From: Parvularia atlantis
Taxonomy: Eukaryota > Opisthokonta > Rotosphaerida
Direction of reading: 5' to 3'
DNA length: 61,707 nucleotides
Assembly: GCA_943704415.1 (NCBI GenBank)
Contig: CALSCO010002360.1
Location: 1 to 61,707, forward strand
The notes under the pieces are model-generated. The model searched no databases. It had not been told where the DNA came from and saw only the letters and a program-made list of their open reading frames with translations. Shown here one piece after another: positions 1-8,768 of this stretch; positions within the stretch are counted from its first letter, which is position 1, and each line of letters opens with the position of its first letter. Both the position numbers and the translations under genes were made by a program.

Positions 1-1
1 C

Positions 2-695
2 CTACCCGCCCTGCCCGCCCGCCCCGCCCCGAGCAGCATCGCGGCCAAGGCGGGCCTGCGCAGCGGCACCATCACCTACAAGCAGCGCGGCCCGGTCTCG
101 CTCACGCCGGGCGACGACCCGCAGCGCTCGCTGCGCATCGCCGCGCGCGACGTGCTCCTGACCGTGGCCGAGTCGTTCGAGGCTGCCGCCCGCGCCACGC
201 GCACGGAGTCGGACGAGATCATGATCGAGGTTGAGCAGCTCATGGTCAGCTTTAAGCTGCCACGGCGCCGGCTGTACGACATCCTCAACGTGCTCGAGGT
301 GCGCGGCGCGTTTGCGTGCGCAGTGCCGCTGCTGAGCGCTTCGCAGGCGATGGGCCTCGTCGTCGCGCGCAACAGCTCCGTGATTCACTTCTGCCAAAAG
401 TGCGTTTGCCAGCGCCGCCACCCACGACGCGCACTGACGGCTGGCCCGCAGGAGCTTCTTCATCAGCTGGAAGCAGCTCAACACGACGCGGACCGTGCCT
501 GCGCGTGTGCCGCGGGCCCCGCGCAGTGCGTGGCTCTGCCTGCTGGCTTGCGCGGCGCGCCTGCTCACCGCGCGCTCGACAGACGAGGACGGCGGCTTTG
601 CCCGTCTCGAGCGTCGCAAGTTGCCGATTCCTGGCGGCCGCCATGCCCCCGCCTCGGCCAGCCGCCTCGAGCGTGCCATCAAGCAGGCCAAGTGA
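2..695 (+). CDS. E2F/DP-family transcription factor, 3' part
   Basis: Open at the left edge, so the start and N-terminus lie outside the window. Four exons join in frame: up to 298, 347-399, 452-504 and 583-695 (TGA). The winged-helix DNA-binding signature of E2F/DP proteins is visible across the first splice: RRRLYDILNVLE, then MGLVV, corresponding to RRIYDITNVLEGIGLI in E2F. The preceding helix ends in a Phe-Lys-Leu-Pro turn, as expected for this fold. By family knowledge such proteins bind cell-cycle promoters as E2F/DP dimers; which member this is (typical E2F, DP or atypical E2F7/8) cannot be told from one domain. The C-terminal about 60 residues are basic and low-complexity, and no retinoblastoma-binding motif is seen. 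The last intron uses GTGTG rather than GTGCG, chosen because it keeps the frame. Confidence 0.75.
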
Positions 696-700
696 TCGAT

Positions 701-714
701 CCCCCCCCCCCCCC
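701..714. repeat. C14 homopolymer in a convergent 3' gap
   Basis: A run of 14 C sits just after the E2F-like stop codon, in the 148-bp gap between two convergent genes. It is the longest homopolymer of C in the window and is outside coding sequence. Confidence 0.9.
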
Positions 715-843
715 GCCGTGATAGTTTCGCCAGTTCGTGCTCCTAAGACTGGTTGCGTTGCCCACCCTTCCCCTACCATTTGTTTCTTTCTTCGTTGCAG
801 TTGTTGTTTCGCGCATCATTAAACACAGGGCAAGACGGATAGG

Positions 844-1767
844 TCATCTCCCGTGCGAGCGCCGCCCGTCGTGCTTCCGCCCGCGGTGGCCGCGTCGCCG
901 CTCCTGCCCGTCACCCGCGACGCCCGGGTGCGGCGGCAGCGGTGGCAGCCACGCAGAGGTCGAGGTCGGCGGCAGAAGTGGCAGCGGCGGGGGCAGCGGC
1001 GGAGGCGGCTGGGGCGGCTGGGGCGACGGCGGACCGAGGTACTGCTGCGTCGCGCCGACCGACGACGAAAACGGCGCGAAGAGCATCGGGGCGGGGTTGC
1101 TGTTGCGCGGCATCGGCAGGTGCATCTTCGCGCGCGGCGGGCGCGGCGGGCGCGGCGGACGGTGGGGCGCGGGCATTGACGCGGCCGCGGGATGGTGGTC
1201 GACGGTGGCGTGGGCGCTCGCAGCCGGCAAAGGCGCCTGGTGCTGATGGCGCGCCTTCTTGCCGGCGCGGGCGCTTGACGTGTTGCTGGGGCCGCTAGAC
1301 GAGCGCTTGCGGCCGGCACGCGAGCGGATCGACGCGCCGTGCACGGGCGGCGAGCCGCGCACGGACGAGACCTTGGATGGGTTGCTACTGTGCAGGGCCG
1401 GGACGGGGAGCGAGGAGCTGTGCGGGTCGATGCCCATGCTGCGCATGAGCGCGACGTCGCTGTCGACGAGCGGCGAGGCGGCAGCCGAGCGCGTGCTGCG
1501 GGCGAGCGCCGCGGCGGCTGCTCCGGCGGCGGGCGTGTGCCGGGCCGAGCGCGGCGTGCGCTGCGGCGAGCCGCCCGAGCGCGCCGGCGTGACGACGCCG
1601 AGGTACGAGCGCGCGCCACCGGCGGCTGCGGGCGCGCGCTCAGGGGCGGCGGCGGCTAGGCGCAGCTCACCGGCACGGCCCAGGCCCGACGCGTGCTCGT
1701 CGATCCCGTACAGCCGCAGCAGCGCGGCCGCGGCGTGGCCCGTCGGTGTCGCCGAGCCGCTCGACAT
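844..1767 (-). CDS. Low-complexity Pro/Ala/Ser-rich protein with a duplicated GID motif
   Basis: Single long frame of about 307 residues without a recognised domain. I prefer the Met at 1765-1767 ([10 protein letters not shown]) over the in-frame Met at 1788 because the divergent reductase gene begins at 1797-1800. Visible content: a short motif present twice, [14 protein letters not shown] near the N-terminus and [14 protein letters not shown] about 100 residues later; a basic stretch with GRKR and GKKARH resembling a bipartite nuclear signal; then a Pro-rich tail with PPRPPRP and [10 protein letters not shown] stretches. The sequence is disordered by appearance. Function is not recognised. 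The coding call rests on frame length, motif duplication and position between two real genes, which is modest evidence in DNA this GC-rich. Confidence 0.5.
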   Translation of the reverse strand: MSSGSATPTGHAAAALLRLYGIDEHASGLGRAGELRLAAAAPERAPAAAGGARSYLGVVTPARSGGSPQRTPRSARHTPAAGAAAAALARSTRSAAASPLVDSDVALMRSMGIDPHSSSLPVPALHSSNPSKVSSVRGSPPVHGASIRSRAGRKRSSSGPSNTSSARAGKKARHQHQAPLPAASAHATVDHHPAAASMPAPHRPPRPPRPPRAKMHLPMPRNSNPAPMLFAPFSSSVGATQQYLGPPSPQPPQPPPPLPPPLPLLPPTSTSAWLPPLPPHPGVAGDGQERRRGHRGRKHDGRRSHGR

Positions 1768-1799
1768 TTCCGACGGTGGTGTCACCAAGGATCACGATG
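1768..1799. promoter_or_regulatory. Very short divergent promoter (low-complexity protein / DHRS4-like)
   Basis: About 30 bp separate the two divergent start codons. It contains ATTTCCGA and GGTGTCACC. Any core promoter must be tiny or overlap coding or leader sequence. Confidence 0.35.
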
Positions 1800-2965
1800 A
1801 TGAAGTGCGGGTCACGTGCGCACGCGTCTGCGACCTGACGCGCGGCGGCGGCAGGCGGCTGCAGGGCAAGGTCGTGCTCGTGACGGCGTCGACGGACGGC
1901 ATCGGCCTTGCGATCGCCGAGCGCGCGGCCGCCGAGGGCGCCGCCGTCGTCATCAGCTCGCGCAAGAAGGCCAACGTCGACCGCACCGTCGCCGCGCTGC
2001 AGGCCAAGGGCCACAAGGACGTGCTCGGCATCGCGTGCCACGTGGGCCAGGTGCGCGCCGCGAGCGTGCTGCCCGTCGCTGACCCGCGCTCGGCCCACCC
2101 GGCTCTAGCTCGACCAGATCAAGGCCCTCGTCAAGGGCACCGTCGACAAGTTTGGCCGCATTGACGGCCTCGTGTCCAACGCGGCCGTGTCGCCCGCAAT
2201 GGGCCGCATGCTCGACATGACCGACGAGCAGTGGGACAAGATCTTCAACGTCAACGTCAAGTCGGCCTGGCAGCTGATCAAGGAGGCGCGCCCACGCCCG
2301 CGCACGCGCCCGCGCACGCGCCACGGCCGATCAAACGCTGACACGCCACGCCCCGCGCAGGCCGCCCCGCACATGCGCCCGGGCTCGTCCGTGCTCATCG
2401 TCTCATCCACGGGCGCGTACACGCCGCAGTTTCCGATCGCGGCCTACGGCGTGCGTGCGGCCGCTGGCGCTGGTGCGTGTTGACACCGCACCTCCAGGTC
2501 AGCAAGACCGCCCTGCTCGGCCTTGTCAAGGCGCTCGCGGCCGAGATGGGCCCGCAGAACATCCGCGTCAACGGCCTCTGCCCCGGCCTGATCAAGGTGC
2601 CGCGTCTACAAACCGCCCGCGCCCGCGCCCGCGCTGTTGACGCCGGCCGCGCCGCAGACGCGCTTCAGCAGCGAGCTTTACGCCACGCCCGAGCTCGAGC
2701 AGCAGGGCGCCTCGCGCACGTACCTCAACCGCCTCGGCGACTCGCCCGAGATGGGCGGTGCGTGCCGGCCGGCGCGCGTGTGCGGCACCTGCCTGATACC
2801 CGCCACTCCGCTTAGGCGTGGCGACCTTCCTGCTGTCGGACGACGCCTCGTACGTCACAGTGCGTGTGCGCGTGTCTGCGCCGATCGTGGCTGCGGACAC
2901 TACTCACACGCGCATGGCAGGGCGAGAACATCGTCGCCTCGGGCGGCACACTCAGCCACCTGTGA
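1800..2965 (+). CDS. DHRS4: DHRS4-like NADPH-dependent carbonyl/retinal reductase (SDR)
   Basis: Eight exons (1800-1804, 1855-2050, 2109-2285, 2361-2450, 2498-2596, 2658-2757, 2816-2859, 2921-2965) splice into a continuous classical short-chain dehydrogenase of usual length. Visible are the cofactor motif TASTDGIG (the DHRS4 variant of TGxxxGIG), SRKKANVD, the NAAV motif (SNAAVSP), catalytic Ser in VSSTGAY, catalytic Tyr/Lys in AAYGVSK, and PGLIK followed by TRF. Every segment aligns with animal DHRS4 (for example CHVGQ with CHVGK and SKTALLGL). The C-terminus GGTLSHL ends in SHL, a variant peroxisomal PTS1, whereas animal DHRS4 ends SRL. Expected reaction: NADPH-dependent reduction of carbonyls or retinal in the peroxisome. 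The third intron (2286-2360) has a GC donor. An in-frame Met at 1797 gives one extra residue. Confidence 0.94.
2286..2360 (+). other. DHRS4: GC-AG intron
   Basis: The donor reads GAG|GCGCGCCC instead of GTGCG, the branch region has GCTGACACG and the acceptor is CAG. The 75 nt remain in frame, so retention would add 25 Arg/Pro-rich residues absent from DHRS4 relatives; homology therefore supports splicing. Confidence 0.7.
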
Positions 2966-3033
2966 CGTCGCCTGCGCGCTGCTTGTCATGCACATGGTGC
3001 AAAAAAAGACGGGAAAGCAAAAGCCCGCGGCCG

Positions 3034-6000
3034 TCATTGCTGCTCGGCGGCGCGCTTCCGTGGTCCGCGCGGCGACGAGCGCGGGCTCTTGGCTGCGGGT
3101 GCGGAGCGGGGCGGCGACGACGAGACCGACCCGCCGACTTCTGCGTGCGCGGGTGCGGGCTCGCACTTGACGATGGCGACGGCCGGGGCGGGTTGAGGCT
3201 TGACGACGGCTGGCGCGGGCTCGGCCTTGACATGTGCTGCTCCGCCGGTCGACTGGGTCATCGTCGCAGCCGCGGCTGCCACGGCCGAGGCACTCGCCGC
3301 CACTCCGCCCCGGAAGCGCGGCTTGCGCGGCGCGGCGGGCGTCTTGCGCGCACGCTTGCCGCCCTCGGCCGTTGGTCCAGCAGCGGCTGGCCGCTTCGAC
3401 GCGGCCTTGACGTCCGCGGCCTCGATCGGGTCCGAGCCGACGAGGTCAGTTGCGTCCAAGCCGAGCGGGGCGTCACCGTCATCGGACATGTCGAACGGGC
3501 GCATCGGTGCCGCCTTCACCGCGACGGGGCTCGACACGGCGCCGGCCGAGTAGCCGGTCAGCGCTGCGCCGAGGCTCGCGGGCGACGACTCCTGCTTGGG
3601 CAGGGCTGCGGACGCGCTCCATTGGGCCGACGCCTTGGCGTACCGCTGCGTGGCCGGCGCAGACAGCGCGCGCATGGGCGCGGCCGGCCGAGGCCGAGGC
3701 GTGGGTGTCATCGACATGTACTCTGCGTGGCGTCTGTCAGCGCGCAGGCGTGAGGCAGGCATGCGCACCGGGGACGCACGTGACGCCGACTGGAAGCCGC
3801 CGAGCGCGCTGACGGTGGCCGCGCCGGCCGAGCGGATGCCCTTGAGCGTGGCGGCGGCAGCGGCGGCGGCGATGGCCGCCAGACCGGCCTTGACGGGCGA
3901 GCTCGGCTCCCCGGGCTCGTCCACTGCGGTGCAGCGCGCACGGGGTGAGCAACGAGCGCCTATCTCTCGCGCAACGGCACGCACTGTCGCTGCCGGCCCG
4001 CGCGTGTTGCACCCATGTGGTTGGGTCGGGCGGGGTCATGTAGACGTTCGACGCGGGCTGGCGGTCGGCAAAGACGTTGCTGTGGCGGATCGTCAGCGCG
4101 ATGACTGCAGCGGGGCGGGCAGCAGCGCAGCACCGGCCGAGGATGCGGTCGAGCGTGACCAGGTGCGACGGGTAGATCTGCGGCGGGTCGAACGAGCACA
4201 CGGACGGCGGGCTGTCGGCCAGGCGCGGCTTGGCCTGCTCTGCCTTTGTGTCGTCGACGAGCGAGGCGATGAACGGCGAGATCGAGTTCCTCACGATCCG
4301 GCCTGACTCGCGCCGGGTCAGTCTCGCGCAGCGCAAGGCTCGCACGCCGCGCACCAAAGATGTCGCGCTTATGGCAGTAGCTGATATACAGGAAGAAGTG
4401 CGAGCGCGACATGCCGACGTACAGCAGGCGCCTGAGTACGCCGGGCGCGTGAGCACGCACACGGCTCGCGGCGACAGGCTCCACGCCACCGCTCCTCGGG
4501 ATGGTCGTCGCTCATGCGGTGCGGCAGGATGTTGGCCTCGACGCCAACGACAAAGACGCACGGCCATTCAAGTCCTCGGCGCGGCGGCCGTCGTTAGCGC
4601 GCTCTGTGCGACCCGCGAGGGGGTGACTCGCACCCTTGGCCGCGTGCAGCGTGCTAATCACGACGCAGGACTTGTGGTTCTTCTGATCCTTCTGGTCGCT
4701 CGAGACGGCCGACGCGTCGAGGAAGCGCTGCAACACCGACCTTTGCGTGGTGCCGTTAAGCTGCACGCGCGCGCGCGCACCCGGCACCCGGGCGCACCGC
4801 GACGGGTCGTCGTCCGTGCTGGTCTCGAGATCGTACGTGGACGCGTAGCCCAGCAGCTCTGCGCACGGTGGGCGGAGGGTGAGCGCAACGCCGCGGGCCG
4901 CCGAGCTGCACAAACCCGCCACGTTCTCGAGCCGCTCGGTCAGCTCGCTCGACTGCTTTTCGTCGAAGCGCTGCGTCTGCTTTGAGTACTTGTCACGCAT
5001 GTACTTCTCGTACTGCTCACGCGCGCGGCGTCAGCGAGCGGGCCACAGCAGTGCCTCGTGCGCACGTTCGAAAGCTTGAGCGTCTCGTCGAGGATCTCGC
5101 GCAGGGGCCGTCTCTGTGTGTGCGCGCCGTGGGCGCGCCATCATGGCCGGTAAGGCACACTTCGACGCACCGCGTCGATCATGCCGTGCAGCTCGTCAAT
5201 CAGCGCCGCAAAATGGCGCAGGCTGGCCAGCTGCTGCGGTCGCATGTCCTGCCGCGTTGTGGTGAGCCTCACGCGGCGGCAGCCGCCGGCCGCGCCCGCA
5301 CCGTCGGGTGGCGGTTCGCGCAGATCAAACGCACAAAGTCCATGCACGACAGCTGCATGCTGGCCGACGTCACCTTGATGTGGTTGACCGTGACATCGCC
5401 GATGCCGCGCGGCGGCACGTTGATGATGCGCGCAAACGACACTGGGCAGCGCGCACATGTTGAGCAGGCCGGGGCCGGCCGCGGCCGTCCTGCACGACGC
5501 ACCCTGGTCGGCCGGGTTGGCGGCGAGGCGCACGTACGCGAGGATGTCCTTGATCTCGAGCCGCTCGAAGAAGCGTATGCCGCCGACGATCTTGTACGGG
5601 ATCATGAAGCGGTTCATCGCTGCGTGGCACGTCGTCTGAGCACAGCTCGCGCGGCCGCTGTGGCCAGGCAGACCGTTTTCAAAGTTGAGCGTCATCGCCT
5701 GCATACGCACAAGCACGGCAAAGTCGCCGTAGGTCAGCAGCGGCTTCGCAGCCACCATGAGCCTGGCCGCAGGCGCGCGCGCATGTGTGAGCTGCCGCGC
5801 AACAAGCATCCAGGCGCGCGCGTGCCGGCGGATCTCCATCGCGACCATGACCGACTCGACGCTGTTGCTGTCGAGGTGCAGCAGCGACACGGGCACGCCG
5901 TACCCGTTCGGCGTGACCATGGGCTGGATGTTGCGGGTCTGGTCTGGCTCGCACCGCACGCGCGCGTGTGTTGGCGCTGGCACAGCAAGAGCGCAGCGCG

Positions 6001-7403
6001 GCCGCCGCACCCTGCGAGATCACATAGAAGCACGACCGCACAATGTTCTCGGTCGAGCGGTAGCCCATGATGAGGTGCACCACGCGTACGCGCCCGGCAT
6101 AGTCGGTCTGCGGCATCGTCAAGCTCGTGTGCACGCGCGTGCGATCAAGTGCGGGCGCACGTTGATGTTCTTCGTCAGGTTGGCCACGTTAGCCTTGCGC
6201 CAGCCGTAGATGGCCTGGTCCGGGTCGCCTGATGCGCCGTCGCGGGTGAGGCGACGGCGATCGCGGACGGCGGAGCGGACCAACGATGGTGAGGCGGCCG
6301 TGCCGCAGCGCCATCAGCTTGGTCAGGTCGTACTGCAGCTCGTTCGTGTCCTGGAACTGCTCGGTGGACGGCGCGTCAGCGGTGCGCCGTGCCATCCATG
6401 TGGCGACCGCACCTCGTCAACGAGCACGTGGTGGAACTGGTCGGCGATCTCGGGCAGCCGCGACAGCAGCACGTAGCCCCACAGCAGCAAGTCGTCAAAG
6501 TCCATGTAGCGCAGGCGCTTAAACTCGGCCTCATACGCGCGGTAGCAGTAGACGACGACCTGACGCTGCGGCGCAGCGTTGGCATCGCCTTGCACACACG
6601 AGCACGCGCGCGCGCGTGTGTGCGCACGGGCGTCTTGAGCCTGAACGGTGTCTCAGTGGGCAGCGCCGCAAAGTCCTCCGCAAACATCTTGACGTTCTTG
6701 ATGTTGCTGATGTCGTTGAGCACGGCGCCTGATGCGGGCGTGAGCGCGGCTGGTGCGGCCGGCGCGTGGCGTCGACCGCACCGGGGTCGACGCGCTCGCC
6801 CTCCGGGATGACCTTGAGCTCGACGCCGTACGTGATGATCTCGCGCATGAGCGCCTTGCTGTGTGCCCGTGCGCGTGAGACGACGACGCCGCTGCCGTGC
6901 GCATGGTGTGTGCGCGCGCGCGCGCGAACCAGTCGTCTATGTCCATGATCTGGAAGTCGCGCTCGAGGCCGACGCGCGAGCCGTACCTGCGCAGGAGCAG
7001 CGCGCAGGTCGAGTGGAACGTGCCCATGATGATGCTGCGCGCGCGTATCGGCCCGAGCAGCTTTGTGATGCGCTCCTTCATCTCGTTGGCGGCTGCGCGG
7101 CGGCTGAGCACGGCGGCACGCGCACGCTCATCCAGCGATGCCGGCCGCACCCTTGTTGGTGAACGTGACAAGGACGATGTTGGCCGGGTCGAGACCGTAG
7201 TGCTCGACGAGGTACGCCACACGGTGGCAGATCACACACGTCTTGCCTGTCATGCGCTCGCGCATCGGCCCCCTGTGGCGCACGAGCACATCGCACCACG
7301 CACCCGAGCCTGGCCCGGCCAGCACGACCAGCGCGCCCGCGTTGGGCGCCGTCACGGCGGCCTCCTGCGCCGCGTTGAGGTTCGCGACGAGCAAGTTGGC
7401 CAT
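3034..7403 (-). CDS. SRS2/PcrA/UvrD-type superfamily 1A DNA helicase with long C-terminal tail
   Basis: A multi-exon gene of about 1,000 residues starting [17 protein letters not shown] at 7401-7403. SF1A motifs appear in order: motif I GPGSG|KT, split by an intron; Ia TFTNK|AANEM; Ib [31 protein letters not shown] with [24 protein letters not shown]; the [13 protein letters not shown] block; [22 protein letters not shown]. This is the 3'-5' ATP-dependent helicase found in bacteria as PcrA/UvrD and in plants, algae and protists as SRS2-like. Family role: unwinding recombination and repair intermediates. After the helicase core comes a tail of about 300 residues rich in Ala/Pro/Ser, with basic clusters ([17 protein letters not shown] at the end) suitable as nuclear signals and an acidic MSDDGDAP patch. 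The tail has no recognised domain and may bind partners. Introns with GTGCG donors argue against bacterial contamination. Confidence 0.93.
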
Positions 7404-7504
7404 CGACCGCGAATACGGTTACTCGCTGCTGGCTGGGAGGCGGACAATGACAGCGTGGACAGCGTGACGCGCACGCCGCACCGGCATCGACCGCGCGCCG
7501 TGCG
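7404..7504. promoter_or_regulatory. Divergent intergenic region (helicase / OCA-like phosphatase)
   Basis: 101 bp between two divergent start codons. It must contain both promoters. I see no TATA box and no clear motif beyond two copies of ACAGCGTG(G/A). Confidence 0.4.
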
Positions 7505-8710
7505 ATGCTCATCCCGCCGTACCGCTTCGCCGTGGTCGAGGACCGCGTGCACCGCAGCGCGTACCCGGTCGAGCGCAACCTGCGCTTCCTGAAGCGGTGC
7601 GGCACCGAGGCGCGCGGATGCACGCGACCTGAGCGCGGCGTCGCACAGGCTCAACCTGCGCATGGTGCTCTCGCTCATCCCGCAGCCGCCCTCGGCCGCG
7701 CTGTCGGGCTTCTGCCAGGTCGCGTGCGCCGTGCGCACGCATCGATCGGCCGCGCGGCCTGACACCGGCTCGGTCAGGCGCACGGCATCAACCTCGTGCA
7801 CCAGAAGGTCGACATCTACAAGGAGAAGAACCCGCTCACGGACGAGGCCGTGGTGCAGGTGTGCACGCCTCGACCACGCCTCGGCCATGTCTGCAGCGGC
7901 TCAGACGGCGGCCACACAGGCGCTCGAGACGATCATTAACCCGGACAACCACCCGATCCTCGTGCACTGCATGAACGGGGCCGAGGTGCGCGCGGACGGG
8001 CGCGGCGCGTTGCAGCCCTGCTGACACGAGCGCGCGCGCACACAAGGTCACCGGCATGGTCGTCATGTGCCTGCGCAAGCTGCAGATGATCACGACGTCC
8101 TTCGCCACAATCGAGTTCAGCCGGTGTGTGCGCGCTCTCCACGGGCGCACGCGCAGACCTAACGCCTCGGGCCGCCGCCAGCTTCCTGCGCGAGGGCATT
8201 ATCGAGCAGGAGCAGACGGACTTCCTCGACAGCTTTGGCGCCGAGATCGTGCTGCCGCCGAGCCTGCCGCCGTGGCTGTGGCAGGTGCGCCCGCGCGCTG
8301 TGCTCGGTCGCTCGCTCGCTCACAGCGCTGCAGGGCCAGCCGCCGACTAGGGCGCACCCGACGATCAAGCTTAAGCTGCCGGCCGCGTCGTCGCCGCGGG
8401 ACGCGCAGAAGCAGAAGAGCGAGCTCAAGCGCAAGGTCAACGGTGCGTGCGCGCGGTGGACGGCTGCAACGCCGCGCTGACGTGCACGACAGCCGCGGCT
8501 GCCGCGCTGCTCAACAGCGGCGATAGCGCGGCGTCGCTCGCGGAAGAGTCGTACGACTCGCTCGGTGCGCTCGCACGGGCCAGTCATGCTCGTGCGCGCT
8601 GCCCACGTGCCGGCGCGACAGCCCTCGACGCGCTGGCGCTCGAGCTGGCCGTGGACACGAAGCCGCGCATGCACCGCGCCACGCCATCATCCGCCACCAG
8701 CAACAGATGA
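7505..8710 (+). CDS. Siw14/OCA-family atypical protein tyrosine phosphatase-like protein, catalytic Arg absent
   Basis: Starts LIPPYRFAVVEDRVHRSAYP, the N-terminal hallmark of plant and fungal atypical dual-specificity phosphatases (Siw14/OCA: PP..F..VE...YRS..P). Exons splice to RFLKRLNLRMVLSLIP, then HGINLVHQKVDIYKEKNP, NHPILVHCMNGAE|VTGMVV and CLRKLQ. The presumed nucleophile Cys codon is at 7968-7970. The intron at 7986-8046 falls inside the P-loop, and the joined loop reads HCMNGAEVTG, so the Arg of the CX5R signature is missing. OCA4-type members also have degenerate loops, so this may be a pseudophosphatase or a pyrophosphate-binding protein. A C-terminal extension with a basic KQKSELKRKVN stretch and an acidic/Ala tail follows the domain. 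Stop TGA at 8708. Confidence 0.8.
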
Positions 8711-8768
8711 CAGTAACAGCATTTCCAGACGATGCACAAAGGTAGTATTGCCAGCGGCCGTGCCGTCT

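Noticed and set aside
3034-7403. UvrD/PcrA helicase as bacterial contamination or recent bacterial transfer.
   Set aside because: It is interrupted by many local-style GTGCG introns, one of them inside the P-loop, and SRS2-like relatives exist in plants and protists.
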